From: Montifringilla adamsi
Taxonomy: Eukaryota > Chordata > Aves > Passeriformes > Passeridae
DNA: 64,000 nucleotides
Direction of reading: 5' to 3'
NCBI GenBank assembly: GCA_017590115.1
Contig: JAGGNK010008448.1
Location: 3,784,794 to 3,848,793 of the forward strand
Part shown: positions 22,941 through 38,264 of the stretch, one piece after another
How the letters are laid out: every line of letters starts with the position of its first letter
Numbering within the stretch: position 1 is the first letter of the stretch
Translations under genes and position numbers: made by a program
Notes under the pieces: generated by a model
What the model was told of the DNA's origin: nothing
The model's input: only the letters and a program-made list of their open reading frames with translations
Database searches by the model: none

Positions 22941-25848
22941 ACTTCCCCCCACAAAACCGACAGCAAACCACAAACCAGCCCTCCCCGTGAAATACCACAA
23001 CACACAACACAAACTATAAAAAAATCAGTATTATCATTTGCAGGAAGTCAGGTGCCATTAAAAACTAAATTAAGAAAACATTGCTTAGCTGACTCCTGAT
23101 GCCGAGGTCAGGATTTTCATCCTGATCTGCAAGGTTCGTAGAACATTTGAAAAAGTCATTATACAGGATCATGTCAGTCCAGAGAGCAGCTCTCTTGTAG
23201 TCTGAGTTTCAGAAATGAGTACACTGCCACTGCAAGGGTGTCAGATAAGCTCCTCTCAGCTGGAAGTGCTGGACTGAGTCACAGAATTACAGCTTTTCTG
23301 CATTTTGCCCTCTGTAAAGGCCTAACCTTTCACATTAAACAGATCTTCAAAGGCATGTACTGCCATCAATATTGGGACCAAGTTTCACCCAATGGGTTGA
23401 CTCTCCTGTCCAGGCTTTCAGTCTGGTACGCTGAAGTATGATCTAAAATAAGTCAAGTGATCCAACTTTGAATGGAGTAAGTAAACAGCACTTCCTTATC
23501 AGGCCAAGCTAGGTAGAAAACAGTTTTGTTTGACATTTATAATTATTGGATACCTAAGTAAACTAATGGTTGGCTGTGAATACTGATCATGAATAAGTTC
23601 AAATATTGTCATAGCTGATAAAACTTTTAGATGGTTGTATGCCTAAGTTCTGCTACAATAACAGCTGACCTTAAATAATCATACATTTTTTAATAATCTC
23701 TTCATCTAATGTCCGTTTCCTCCTCAGGCTAAGTACTTGTATATTTCAGAGAATGGTTTAAGCATTAGGAATGTGTTTTGAAGCCAATTGTCTTGGGTTT
23801 ATTTTCATTCTAAAAAAAACCCACACAAAACCAAAAGAAACTACCACTTTTAAAGGGGACAACTTGAATGAATTTTTTCTCCTCTTGTATAATGGACATT
23901 TTTACTGAAGTACTGAATATCAAGTCAGGGGTGATTTTGCTGATATCCCAATAGACTGAGAAATGTTTTCAAAGACTCAGGTTGAAAGGCAGGGACTGGG
24001 CTAGCAAAGGTCTGTGCTGGGCACCCTGTGCTTCAGCAGTGTTGCACTGAAATGCAGAGCATAAAACAGCACCAGGTTGTACTCCTGGGTTGTTTCAGCC
24101 TATTCCCCAACGAGAAACACAACATCCAGCATATGCAAGAACTTCCCTTAAGCCTACCAAGAGACTTTTAGAATTTAATAAACTTCCACAAAAGTTCATA
24201 GGTGTATTTCCCCACACCACTTAAGAATCTATTAAAGAGTAAAACTTAAAATTAATCCAGCACTCAATTTAAAAGTAAGTGAAGTAAAATGGGAGGAATA
24301 AGCTTTAAAACTTGCATATTTTTCCTCAGAGTTCTTGAAGTAGTTACAAAAGCGAGACTAAAACCATCAAGAATAGTAATTAAGCCTTTCCTCTCCCTTT
24401 TATGTTTTCTGTGATCATTTGAAAGACAGGGTCCATAGAAAAATAGAGGCTTTTTCCCTTTAATCTACATAACCTGAACAATCAGGTTTTGCCTTAACTC
24501 ACATATTGTAATAAATTTGTGTTTATGTTATTTTAAAATAGTGGCCTTGTGTACAACATGTGTGTGCCAAACACATGCTTACAGCTGCATAGTAGAGGTT
24601 TGCTGTCAATTATCAAAATTCTGCAGGCTGGTTATGCAAGCTGGAGACATCTGATGATGCTGTTCACGAGAATTTCTTCACAGGATTACCCAGGAACAGC
24701 TCAGAGAAGCCCAAACAGCCCTAGCACATTTAATATTCAGGCAGCAACTTTGTGAAGTTCCTATCTGTGTAATGTCCCAAGGCAGCCTGGTGTTCTGCTG
24801 GTTACCAGAAATTTCTTTTAGAAAGGGGAAGCTAAAAAACTACACTGTGGAAGCCAGAGAAGCAAATGGAAGTTAGTGCTCACAGGGCCCTCCATGGGAA
24901 TTAAAATAAATGCTCCTTGTCATTCCACTTACAACAAGGACTTAAAGTCTGGAAGTAAATCAGCAAGAAAAGCTTGTCCTTTACCTGTCTTTTTACTTTT
25001 TGCTCCTTCTTACCAAAACGAATGATTTCTGAGTATCTAAATTGGTCTGAAGAAAGAAAATATTTATAATACATGGGGTGTTTATAATAAAATAGGATTA
25101 GTGAATATTTAAACATATTAATCACAAATGCACTGTAACTATGACACACATGGTCTCCCTTACTAATATCCAGAGACTTCCTCAGTGCTGACAGGTAGGA
25201 TAAGACAGATTCCTGCTGTCCCCAACCCATTTATTTACTAATGCAAACAACATTAGACAACTTGCCCTTGTTTTACTCCAAAGGTAAATAGCTTCATAAG
25301 CCCACTAGCTTCACAGAGATCATCTTTTTAGGTTGGATTACGTTAAAAAAAAAAAGTTATTTTGGAGGATCCAATTTTCCACCTTTTTCTTTTGATAGAG
25401 AAACCTTTTCAAGAAACTGAAATCAAGATTATTTGAACACCAGCAAGATCAAAATCTAGCCATTGTAATTTCAGTTCACATTACCCTTCACTGTTATATC
25501 TACTTGCACTAGGCTTCCTTGAATTTGTGCACAATATGAAAAGAGAAAGCTTTGTGGTACCAACTACAAGCAGTTAATTGTTAGTGTAAGAAAATTAATT
25601 TTATTTCAAAAGAAATTTAGGACTGGAGTTCATGCAGTTGTAGAATCAATGGGAAATCCAAAACAGTAAGACTGAGCTGTCTTCTCCAGCTTGTCCCCTT
25701 ACTTTCCATATCATTCAGAGGATGTATATGCAATTGTATCACACCTCTGTCCATTCTCCAGGCCAGACTACTAACACTAACACATAAAACATCATAAACC
25801 CAGGAGTTATAACACTGTGAATTCACTAGCTTCAGAGAGGTGATACTA

Positions 25849-25907
25849 TATTATTATTATTATTATTATTATTAAATTATATTATATTATATTATATTAT
25901 ATTATTG
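25849..25907. repeat. compound (TTA)n-(ATTAT)n microsatellite
   Basis: About eight TTA units pass directly into about six ATTAT/ATATT pentamers. It is likely polymorphic and a site of replication slippage or DNA unwinding. Confidence 0.95.
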
Positions 25908-28900
25908 ATGGTATCATACATTTAGGATATTATTATGAAAATCATTTACCAATAAAAAACTGGTCAATTCTGATGCGTGAACTTCTACACTAAACCCTTC
26001 TCAAAATAGGTTAAGGGAGTTCTTAAATAAGTGAAGGATGAAAAATAAAATTGCTTTGCTTTGTTAATTCTTTGCAGAAATTACTTTGGGGGATACACAT
26101 TTGAATGTTTTACAGATAAATGTATTAAAGCACTTCAACAGAACCTGAAAGAGCTGCAATCTATCCCTGGCTTGCTAGGAAACCTTGCCACAGAGTCTTC
26201 TGTTTCTATTACTCAGTTCTCTTAGAGATCAAATTCATATTAATCACTTTGAAATTTACTAGGAAAAATATATAAAATAGTTAATTCTATTGCATACTTC
26301 ATGATTTTAATGCTAATCCTTCTTTCAGTTTGCATATAAAGTTCTCATTGATCTCAGCAGCAGCAGGATCAAGGCTTCTGGTAGCAATTTTGGAAAGCTA
26401 AGGATTTTTTCTGACACCCAGGTAGAAAAGTTTCCAGACATAAGGAATGCCAGATGGATATTTGTCAAGGGTCCTTTCTACATGAGCTGTAAGATTGAGG
26501 CTAGGACATGGAGCGGGGCAGTGGATTTATTTTATTTGGTGGTTTGTTTTCTTTTTAAACACATTGCTCTATTGGTGTAGAAGATTCACAGTTTTACTTC
26601 TACCTATGCAGCGTCAACTAGCTGAAGAGATAGCAACTACTTAACCTACGCTCCTTTAGCATCCTGAAAACTAATATTTTACATGTTGTCTGCCAGCTGA
26701 GCCAAACTTATTTTAAAGTGTATCAAGTGATTCCAGAAGCAGGCAGTGATACTTCAGTCTATTCTTGGTAATTGGTCGCAAGACTTGTTGTACAAACTGC
26801 TTCTTGTCCTATACTGCAAAAATGGCAACACATTTCTTAATATTGATCTGGTGTTTGCATAACAGTCCAATGAAAATCCTATCTCCCTTATCAACAAAGT
26901 CTGCCTGGAGCACCACTTTCCTCCTGTGGTATGGCACAGTTGGTCTATCCTGCTTCTCAGTGACAAACCCCACAACTTTCCAAGAAGTAAAGCCTACTTA
27001 TAAATTAATTTGGTGCTGCTTTGATTAAGCAGTAGAAGGACAAAACTTGAAGATACAAATGTAAAATATCTGAAAAAATCATATAGACTAGAATTAAATT
27101 ATTGGAGCTCTTTGACTCCTGGGATGTGCAGGTATCTCCTGGCAGTCATTGGTGGCACTGCAGAAGTTGTTAAAGCCCTTGGATGTGGCAATAACAGTCA
27201 GGTTTATAACAAAGACACAGGTGGGAAAAGCAGGATGGGAAAGAGAAATCATTCAAACATTCAAACTACTTTCTGCTCATTCCAGCAGCTCTCCCTGCTC
27301 ATGACCCATAGATCTTTAAAATGTCTTGTTTAAATATCCTCTAATTTATTTTTTTTTAAAAAAAAACACACATTCCAGAACTGAAGTAGAAAGGAATGTG
27401 AATGGGTGGGTGGGGGAGAGGAAGGAAATCAGATTTAGTATTGAAAACAAGACTAAGCAATGATGTGCACTCAAGCAGTTGCAGTGTGCAAGACTATTTT
27501 TGTTTAGAGTACCTCGCATTCAGAAAAATAAGCGGTGAACAGCTAGTTATGTATTTACACACACACTCTTACACGCTCACAGCATTGTAGGTTCAGCTGT
27601 TATCCTAGCTACAATCATTTCTTCTGCTCAAGAAATGTAAGCAGATGTCAGCATTTTCTCTCCAAAGTGAAGGTAACTGCTGTGGAGATTACTGCTCAGA
27701 GCACTGCATATCTCTTCTGCAATCAGTACATTAAAGCAAAATCTAGAAAATGTTACATAAAAACTTTCCAGTGGAGGCTGAATGCATATTAGATGCTGTT
27801 AAATGTCAGTTAGCAATATAGTGTGCATTCTAGTGCATGAGCTGTCACTGGAGGCAATGCCTTTCACCATCAATCTAAAAATGGTTGTGGTGATAAGATA
27901 AAGCTAATACTTACACGTGGAGGTCTGGATACAGGGCTCCCTTTTATTTACATGGGGAAACAAATGGTCTCAGCACATGTGTATATTTCAGACAAGCAAA
28001 GAGAAATCTCTTTTCCTGTCCTTGCAGTGAGGCTGGGTTTGTTCTCATTAAGAAATGACCCTACAGCACACGCCAGTGAAATCACATTGATTTTTAATTC
28101 AGTAAAAAAGGCAGTACTTGTCTTTCAGAATGCAGATATTTTTGCAGACATAGACAGAACTAGATTAGTTATCTAGGGACTTATGGAAAATGAAATGTCC
28201 TTTAAAATGTGTATTAAGTACCACAGAGAGCATGTAATTGTAATGACTCACAGCTATTGCTGGGGATAACTCCACAGTGCCATTAGATGAAGAAAAAACA
28301 CTGATAGTGTTCTGGCACATCTTGAGAGAATGAACATGCATATGTTCAGATTGCTGTTATTATTACCATAACTATCACTCTAGGGCTGAGTAGCCATAAC
28401 CATTTTGTCCTAATAATTGTACAAAACACACACGCAAATCTTTAACAGAAAAAGCAACTATCTTAGGTAGAAAAAAAAGCATCAAGAAAAAATTTAAAGG
28501 CAATGAAGCAGAAAGACATAAAGTACAAGGATGACAAGACAACTCAGCACTGCAAGGTGTTTGTTTCAGGACATCACCAGCATAATTATTTTCAAGTACC
28601 TATTTTTTTTAAGACAAGAGACAAGCAGCAAATGACTTGTCACCTACCATACTTTATGGAACAAATGGAGATGCATTTGCCTCTTGTGAGATGTCCTCTG
28701 GAACTTGCAAAAGTTTCTTGTCATCTTCAATGGAAGATTATCCTGAGGATAATCAAGGGAAAAGATCCCATTTCATGAGAGCAGATTAAAAGATTTAGTT
28801 GTTTTTTTTTTGTTTTGCCTAATTGAATGTGGGGGTTATAATTGCTGTTATAAATATATTCTGGATAAATGCTCGAGGAGACGGGAGAATTTTTTTTTTA

Positions 28901-31900
28901 GACAATGTTGGTAGAAATAAATAGTTGCAGCATTGATGTGCAGTCTCTAGCCATGAGTGAAGAAAAATTCTGAAATACTTCCCAGAAACTTCCCAAAAAA
29001 AGTTTTGTTGGAGCCTGAACTAATTCTTTTTAAGATTGCATTCAATCCATTTTATATAACACGACTTCCATAGCAATGTAGTTGTCTATGTATGATAATC
29101 CAAAGTACCTTCCCTTCACTTCTTGTGGTTTTTTTTATTGGTCCAGGTTTAGTTGGCTGAGGTTGGTGAAATGAAGTCCCTAATCTCTTTTTCTTAGGTA
29201 TACAGAATTTTATCATCATAGGAAGAGTAGGAAAACTATATTGTAATTAGACACAAGCAGACATCAGCCACTAAAATCAGTGTGGCTCCATGGGAAATAA
29301 ATATCTGCTTACATGGATTAAAGTGTCATTCAGGATTACAGATTACAGTCTCCAACATGTTTATAGGGAAAAAAAAAGCTTACAATATATCCTGCACTTC
29401 CATGGAATTAGTGAGGCTAATGTTAGGCTTCCACAGACAGTAATTCATCATTTTTCCTGGTGAAAGAATGGGTTACGTATGATTAATGAAGCTTACAGAG
29501 GACCCACAATCCACGTTACATAACGCAAGGTCCCAGTGATTGACAAAATCAATCATTTCACTTGTGCTTCATAGCTGCATGTTACTGCTAATAGGTTTAT
29601 AGCCACCTTCAAAAGATATGAAGTCGTAAGGGATAAATTTTCAGCTTGATATAATGGTTTAATAATTTAAGAACAAATATTTACCCTTGCCCTCCAAATA
29701 GGAAATTTTATCATTTAGCACATTTTTTAGTGTTTTTTCTCTGCTACGTAATTTTTATACCTCAGATTTTACACTTTCTCCTAACTTTTAGGAGCCTGTA
29801 ATGAATGCCATTTCAAGAATCATGCTGCATATCTTACCATGAAAATTTTATTTTAAAAAAATTCTAAAACAAAAATCATAAATTAAAAAGTTTGATTACC
29901 CAAATTGCTTTTTGTTTTTCTTCTGATTTTATAAATAATTTTTGGTACCTAACAAACAAAGTTGCAGATAACAATAAAGTAAATCTTCCTTCACATTTCC
30001 AGAAGTGCAGAAGTAATCATGTACTTTTTAATCACTTGAAGTAAGGTTTTCATTATTATTCCATCAGAACATAAATGACTGAGATGAAAAAACTGTTATA
30101 ATTTTTTAGATATAAGAGATTATTCAGATCAAAATTAATTACTTGTTTTCAGAAGGTGATTGTGTTTTGTTCTTTGGTTTGAGTCTGTGTTCTATTAATG
30201 AACAAATAGAGAAGTAAATTTCTGGCTCTAGATGATTCACTTACCAAGAACCCTGACTCATTGTGTTGAGGCAGCTAGGAGATTTTCTTACAACTGTAGG
30301 AGAAAAAGAAAGTGGTTACAGGAAGAAAAAAAAAAAAAAACCCTAATAAAAAAAAGGTTATTGAGGTTATGGAATGGAAGAGGATATTTTGAAGAAAACA
30401 CCAGATGATTCATTGCTGGTGTTTACTGGTTAATGTTCATTTCTGCAATGGAGGCTGCTCCCTGCATCACTCACTGACTTAAATGGGTTCATTAGTTTGA
30501 CATTTATGACACTGTGGTGCTCAAAAGGCAGGTTCTGAGGCTGAACTCTCAACTCCACATAATGGCAATGACCCAAATGGCATCAGAGCTGACAGCTTAT
30601 CCCTTGTCCCATGTGTTACAAAGCCTCTGTGAGTGGATTTTTGAGTTGATAAACCAAGCTGTCTGTTACAATAACTAATTCTTCCCTATTTTAGTGTTGA
30701 TTCATGTCTGAAGTTTATCCAGACTGAATCCACCTTCTAAAGAAAAGTGATTTCTGTTTCTGGGATGTGCACAAAAACATCAGAAATTTTAGTTTAATAC
30801 TATTTTCCTTTTCATAACCTCTGCTTATTAGATATTTTGACATGTTTTGGGTTAATTGTGTTACAGATTATGACCAAGATAATTCATTAAGTCCAGAGGA
30901 TGACTTTTAAATTAAACATTGGGTAGTACATCTTAAGGAAGCCTCTCTGAGGGTGCCCTCTCTTAACAGAGATGTTTTATTTCTGGGTAGATTGTTAGTC
31001 ACTTTTTCATTTGGATGTTTACTTTTCAGATTGAAATTCAGAAGAGGAAGTTCGAGAGCATGGCTCAGCTTAAGTAATAAACTGAACACAAAAAGGACGT
31101 TTTCTTTCTCTGAGTTTTGGATTTAAAAGACCCAGCATATGATTGATGGAATTATTGACCAAGTGCAGTGGCTCAAAAACATTTAAAAAACCCCAAAACT
31201 TGTCTTTTAAGTTTCTGTTACTTCAGTGTTTTTCTAGGGAATGCCAACTTTTCACCTGGAGTTTTGTTATTAATCTATTTGTCCAAAACCCATTACTTGA
31301 TTGATGTGCCTGTGACATCTGTTGTTGTTCTACATCAGAACCCTGTGGCAGCTCTCCAGCTGCTTGTAATGCTATTAAACATAGTTGAATGTAATGCAGA
31401 GAAAGAAAAAGAAGAAAAAAGTAAGAGCTAAGTCATATATGAAGAAATATTTTTGGAAGATTTCTGAAATTATGCAAAATTCTCAAGGAAATGGTGTCTT
31501 AATGTCCAGGATGGGTTTTTTACCCCTCTCTGACATATACAGTTTATTACTTTAATGCTGTGCTTTGCTGATATTTTTTTTTTAACTCAGTGAGAAATTT
31601 CTATTAAGATTCTCACCATTAACAAGTGAGAGGTTGGAGGAGTGTTGATAGCAAGCAGGCTTGCAGAGGCCACTTGTGTCTCCTGATCTCTGATAAACAG
31701 CCTCCAATCAGCCCCAGGAGCCTTTTCCAGTAATGTCCATATGAAATATGTAACAACAGAGATAAGGAATTTTGAGCACTAACACCAGTGTGTTGAGCAA
31801 AAAACAAACCCCACAAACAAAATTAAAAAAGAAAAATTAAAAAAAAAAAAGTGGGTTCTCAAGAAAGAAATAGCAAAAGCACTTGTCAGAGAGTAAAGAA

Positions 31901-34900
31901 TTTACTGATTAGTCTCATAATTTATCCACAATCCTTTTCATATTACCAGGGAAGTGACAGCTGGAAAATGAACCTAGGTGTTACTTTCTGTCAGAGCATG
32001 AAAGAAATGCTTGCCTTGAACACAGCACAGCCCTGATACCTGCAGGATCCCATTAGATCCAGCCAAGCTTTCCCTATATACACATACCCTGGATACCCTT
32101 TATGTTTGGAAACTGCCAGTTTTTAAGAGAAAAATCAATCTCCATAAATCAACAAAGCAATTAGATACAGCAAGGGGTAAAATTAATTTTAATGAATTTA
32201 AATCATCACTGATTTGCAAAACATCAGGGCTCTTATAATCCTGCATAAAATGCTGTCAGAAAAGGCTGTGCATCACAAAGGGCAAAAGCCATTTTGCATT
32301 CACTGAGGAAATTCTTCCAAATGGCAGGGACAGTGGATGCCCTCCTGTGCATGAAAATAAGTCTGAAGACTGGATCTCATATAGGAGAATGCCAAAATAA
32401 CCATACAGCAAAACATGTTTTGCAAGAGTTCCAAGTTGTGGTTTAACTGTTGTGTAATTGTATGGAATTTTGTTTGAGACCTTGGTCTCTGGTGCCCTAT
32501 GAATACGTGAGAGTCTCTGCTCAGACCACCGCCTGGTCCTGATCTGGACAGTGGTGTTTGAAATTGTGGACTCTGACAGTGCTGGGATAAGACTGAGTTA
32601 GATACTGGAATCATAAAATTAAATAGTGAAAAACAAGTTAAAATATCATAATCTTAGATTACACTCATAATTGACTCATAATCATGAGCTTGATCAGTTC
32701 TAATTGCTCTAGAATTTAAGAGATGGAGTGAATAAAAAACATAATAACTGACTCAGAGCAAGAAATGGTCTTTTGCCTATTATAGTCTCCAATGCTCTTG
32801 GAAAAAAATAAATAAAATGTATGGGTTTTACCCTTAATCAACACAGATTAGATTTCTGTTATTGAGATGAAATGTAATAAATCTCAGCACATACGTACTC
32901 TGCATGTTCTGGAGGTCTTGCATGCTTCTATAGGTTAAACATCCACCTTTTCATTTTTATGGGAACTATGCCACAGCCATAATAATGAAAAATGCAACTT
33001 CCTTGGGAACAGGAAGAACTGAGGAAAAGTAAACTGTCAGGTAAGATGCTGTCACTAGCACCTCTCCCTCACTTTTCACTTAACAGTAAGTTACAAGGCT
33101 CATTTGGTTGTTAGGACAAAAATGCAGCTTTCTGCCTGGATGCCCAAGATGCCTTCATTCCCCTAATGAGACTTTAGTTGATGTTTCCTTTTCTCAGTTT
33201 TTTCTCTTCTGAAATAAATTTTTTAGCAGCAAAAGGTAGCATAATGGACTCATTGGAAATTACAGTATTTTATGAATCATTAAATGAGAATAGCAGAGAT
33301 TGAGGTTTATTAACTGAGACAGAAATTGCCCCTGATAGTAAATATTTACAACTATACAGAGAGGCAACAAGCTGAAGGAAAAGAATTCCAATAAGCCTCT
33401 GTCCATTTCTTGCAAGCCGAGATACCAGCCTAGCCTCAGTCCGTGTGCCCTTCCTGAGTGCAGGCATGGAGACAATAATCCTTTAGCAAAGTACATTCAG
33501 GGTGTCAGTGGGCGTGGGAGTGACTGCACAAAGTCAAAGTCATGGCTTTGTTTCACGTCCACGGCAATCTGCAGAGTCAGAGCCGAAAAGCTTTTGTCCT
33601 CCTGCAGCTTATTCCTGACACTCTTGAAGGCACTATTAGGGCTTATTGCATCAACATTTCCGTCCCAAATGTTCATTTGACTGGTCATTGTAAATTAAGA
33701 CCACAGAATCCCTTTCAAAGAGTAGTATAGCTGAGTTTCCACTAACAGGTTTTTAAATACCCATTTGGAAATAGTCTTCATTATTTATGTTAACCATTCC
33801 TACTAAGAAGAAAAACATACATTATGGATGCAATATACTTAAAATGCTATGGTTAGATCTATCTTTAAAACACCCTTTAAACCATATGAAACTATACATT
33901 TTATATGAAGTTACAAATAGAAACTCTCAAAAATCAAACAGTCAAAATTGCTATAGCATTTATCTATCTATATAACAAAACAATTTTTAATCATAAAACA
34001 AAATATTTTTTTATTCTTGCAATCTTGTCTATGAAGTAAAATCCAAACAACAAAAAAAAAATCTGAAACCTATGTGCATTATTTCCCATTGGAGATCTGT
34101 TGCATATCTTCCTTGGTTTTAGTTATTTTGGAGTCAGAAGCAATCATTTAATTCTCCTCTTGTGATAACTGCCCAAGGGTCATCTCTGTGAGTAAGCCAA
34201 ATGGGTAACTTAAATCAGAACAATGGCAAAGAGGGCAGTGAAATGGCAAAGGTGAACAGTGAAACTGCTACTGAAGCAAAAGATAGATCTTTTCATGCCA
34301 AGTGGCAATATGTAAGATTCTGTAGCAAATCCAATGCCCTCAAAAATGGGCCACAAAAAAGGGGTGACATTAACATCTTTTATGAGTGTTAAAAACGGGT
34401 CATGCGTAAGTCATTGTATATGAAATCCTGTTACCAGATGTCAGAGTGGAGGAAGGTGACAAACCATGGTGTTTATGTGGGATTCAGCAACAAGGACAGA
34501 TCTTTTCCAAAACACCTGCAAAGTCTGATACTTCCAAACAGCTCCTTAAGTAACATTTTTCTCTATTGCTTCTTAAAGTTGATTGATGACATACGAATCT
34601 GACATACCTTCTGATTAAGCATCAGAGCAGACTATACACCAGGTAATTTGTGTAACTTATTTAATAATACAAACCCACCCAGAGTGCAAATGGAGAAGAG
34701 AAGTAAGACTAGGCTTCAAAAACTTCTGGCTACTATAACATTTGAAAGCCAAACTTTAGGTATGCAGAATTTTAATAAATTGGTTTTTTGCCAGCCAGTG
34801 AAAAAAAAAAAGTTTGCTCTTTTTTAATGACCTGTAAGTTGAACTGTCTAAATTACCTTTAGTCATGTGAATTATACTGCCTAAGTGATTTAAGCACTTT

Positions 34901-35532
34901 TGGGTCTTAGCCAATAGGACTAAAGGTGTTTAGCCTGTCTAACCTGCAAACACCAGAATGCAGCCCAGAAGATCCAACAATGAACGAGGATGTGGTACAG
35001 GACCTTGTATATTCACACAAGTGCCTTGATTTTACCAGGATTCTTTGTAAGCAGTAGACCTAGCGCACTCCATCTTCCTTAGGACTTTCTGTCCTTTACT
35101 CTTACATTTCCTGACCTTCCAATAATTCTAGCTTGTCTTTTCGTTTGTGCTTCTGCATCACCCTCTCCAGTACCCACCATCTCTCTGGGAGTACCCCAGC
35201 TCTCTGCACCTTCTTGACTCCTATCTCCTCAAGAAGCAATTTATGCTGCAGCTGTTTCTGAGACATCAGCCAGATTTTTGCCTCAATGGTGTGTGCCAGA
35301 AAGAACATAATGGTGCTGAGCCTTGCACTATATGATTTTCCAGTGCGGAGATACTAACTCAAATGTCCTTTTAATGCAGGGACTACCCAGTTTTCACAAA
35401 ACTCACTGAAACTTTTTTATGTCTGAACATTTTCTTTTTACCTTAAACATGTTTGAAATCAGACAACACTTTGCAAAGTTTTTTAGAAAAACAGACGGAA
35501 TACATAAGGCATTATCACATTCAGAAGCAAAA

Positions 35533-35534
<2 letters not shown>
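25908..35534. other. intergenic, no gene seen
   Basis: About 9.6 kb of AT-rich sequence without a recognisable exon, RNA gene or intact transposon. A-runs occur near 30,327 and 31,838. Open frames are short and scattered over both strands. Confidence 0.55.

Positions 35535-35578
<44 letters not shown>
35535..35578. repeat. 44-base poly(A) run
   Basis: An uninterrupted run of about 44 A, followed by GAAAGAAAGG. It creates lysine-only or phenylalanine-only open frames that are not genes. The length may be affected by assembly. Confidence 0.95.
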
Positions 35579-35580
<2 letters not shown>

Positions 35581-38264
35581 AAGAAAGGATACCCAGATTT
35601 CAATTTCTCCTCCTTGTAAACCTCTGCTGGGGTGAGTTGCAAGTAGTCAAAACCAGGGATATTCTTTGGAAACTCATTGTCCCATCCATCATTAGTGAAT
35701 GAAGTTTCTGGTCCTCATTCTGGATGAAGGAGAGAGGGAATATTAAGGCAAGAGTGTTTTCACCACCCACAAATATCTTCAAATTGGCATAGCTCAGCTC
35801 ATTGGCACCAGGGTGATAAATAAGCATATATGGTTTGAAAGTGTTGTCAGTGAGATGGATAAGCAGTTCAGTGAGACTAATAAACATTTCATATTGTCAT
35901 TTAGAGTTAAGTGTGGCAGATGTAGATGGAACTAATGGTAGTTTTCACTCTATGTTATGATTAATTAGATAGACAACCTATTGGTGTAGTAGTACTAATA
36001 CATTCACAATAAATAAATTTCTGATTCAGGGCTGTTGCTTAGTCTTTTGACTTGGAAAAACTACCAATAACTTCAGTAACAGTGTAAAGGAAGAACTGAA
36101 TAAAGTACAAAGAAGATGTAGGTTTCCCTCCTTCTACTCACTGAGTGCCTAAATCTTTAGGAAAGGGGTACTCAAGAAATGAAGTATCTTTTTGCTCCTC
36201 CTGAATCTGTGAAAACCCTTCTCTGTGATGTCTGCATATTTTAAAGAAAAAGAGCTAGACCTAGAAAGAAGCAGATAGGTTTGCTGTAAACCCTGGGGAG
36301 GAAAAAAGATGTTTAATAATGTATAAAGATTTGTTAGTTCCCAGTGGTTTGCATCTCTGAATACAGGTTTTTCTGGAGGCTCCTCGAACAGTAGGTGCCT
36401 CAGTTTACTTTAACAACACAGTCCCATCCACCTCGATGACAAACAGGGAGGGTGTGAGGAGTTGAGAAAAGGGCTTTCCTAAGTGAATTGGGAACCTTCA
36501 TGTATCCCTGCTTTGTTTCTCATGTCTAGAGATAAAAGGCTTTTTTGTCTCTCCATGTGTAGATTATTCTGATGTAGAAGAGATCAAAATTATTATTATG
36601 TCAGTCACTGTATTAACTAAGTTTTTGTTAAGTTATAACTCAACTTCATAAAAGTTTTGAAAGTGTCTATTTCAGCAAAAGTATTGGATCTCCCCTTTGA
36701 TAGAATGGCAGCATTAATGCCTCTACATGCTGAGCAGTAGTCAATGTTTAATCATGTACTAAGCCAGTAAATACTGTTAAATTCCCTTACATTTACTATT
36801 TTATATATGCTTGATTGAAATGTCCCATGTTCTAAAATAGAAATCATTAGTGAATCTGTTAGCTCCTCTGACCTTAATAATGTGTAACCAGAATTAATTA
36901 TCACATTGAAGTATTTGCTTTAACTTGCCATTAAGTGATTATTGCAGAGCAAGAATGCAGAATCCCAGTGAATTAATCAGTGACCTATATTTTCTGGTGC
37001 TTCTGCTTGAATTTAGCCTTGGTCAGAATGACGGAAGATCTGTCCAATTGCATTCTTGTTAAATGTTCTCAGCTGAACAAGTCTGGTTACTGTCACCCAG
37101 CGAATAAAGGAGTGCATTCTTCACAGTGCTGTCACACATGGATTGTTGTATTGATGGGAACTTTTAATTCATTCAGCTGTGTCCACACCAGAGTCCCTCC
37201 AAAGTCTGTGTAGGAAGCAGGACACTGCTGCCTGCAAGCAACCAAAGGTTTGCCACTGACTATGCTGGAAGCAAGTTTGAAACATAAATTATTAATCTAC
37301 TTTTACTTTAGAGCCCTCAGCAATGGGAAAGATGTTTTTCTTCAAACCCGTTTGAATACTGCAATAGACACCAGTAATTCAGCAGTTTAGAATCAATGTG
37401 CTGCAGCAATTTACTTGTACCATGATGTATGCCCAGGAGGATGGAAAAAGTGATAACCTCATGGCAAATGGCAGATTCTGACAACAAACAAAAGTGTAAT
37501 GGTTATTTTGAGAGAGAACTTTTCCCTCACCCATATTTAAATATGCAACCTAAGTAATTTTTAAATAAAAAACACTGCATTAGTATGGAATTAATATTAT
37601 ATAAATATATTTCCCTCCAGCAGAAAATGAAAAACCATCTTCAATAGTGAGATACATTTTGACTAGTGAAGTATAACATTTAAGATGAAATAACCATTTA
37701 TTTGGATCCATGTTGTGTTTGAAAAGGAAAAAGGATGTGGGAAGAATTAAATAGGTTGTGAAAGTGTAGACTACATATCAAGGTGAGCAATTCCAAAACA
37801 AATATGTACGGCTGGCTTTTTGACCAATATGCTGCAGAATTACTGATAAAGAGAGGACAAAACCAGTTTCTTTTAACACAGATCATAGATGCAAGGATTG
37901 AGAATAAAATAGACAGGCTGAGGATGAAATGGAAAAAATTAAGGTCAGGTTTAGAGGAGCAAGAAAAGTGATTTTTCTTCTTTTACTTATTGATCTGGAA
38001 ACAAGAAAAAATATTATTTGAGACCCATGTGGCAAAGTGGAGCAAGACCATTTTTTCTAATAGGATTACTAACCTAATGAGCAAGGCTTTGGTCTTTAGG
38101 GTTTGATTTCATTTTGAAATGCCAGTACACACATCCCCACAGCGTGGGAGACAAACAGGAGTTAGAAGCCTGTGTATGGCCTCATAGGTCAGCGTTTCTG
38201 GAAGCAGAGGGATAAGGTACTGTGATGGAAAGACACAAGCCTTATATCTAAAAGCTAAAGCACA
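35579..38264. other. intergenic, no gene seen
   Basis: AT-rich, with no coding segment or repeat family recognised. The part from 36,700 to 36,960 is rich in TAAT-type homeodomain cores, which is common in AT-rich DNA and not by itself evidence of an enhancer. Confidence 0.5.

Larger units (their letters stand above)
15941..25848. other. intergenic, no gene seen
   Basis: Nearly 10 kb of AT-rich DNA. It contains a TEAD-motif cluster at 17,469-17,694, a 13-bp tandem duplication at 19,039-19,064, A-rich tracts at 21,340-21,420 and 22,904-22,940, and an 8-base-arm palindrome at 20,916-20,932. None of the short open frames has a recognisable domain or flanking splice signals in keeping with an exon. 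Confidence 0.55.

Noticed and set aside
35102..35308. 68-codon minus frame with a charged, helical-looking sequence
   Set aside because: Short, with no acceptor or donor defining it and no family recognised.
35403..35642. Open frames with poly-Lys or poly-Phe runs
   Set aside because: They are produced by the 44-base A run.
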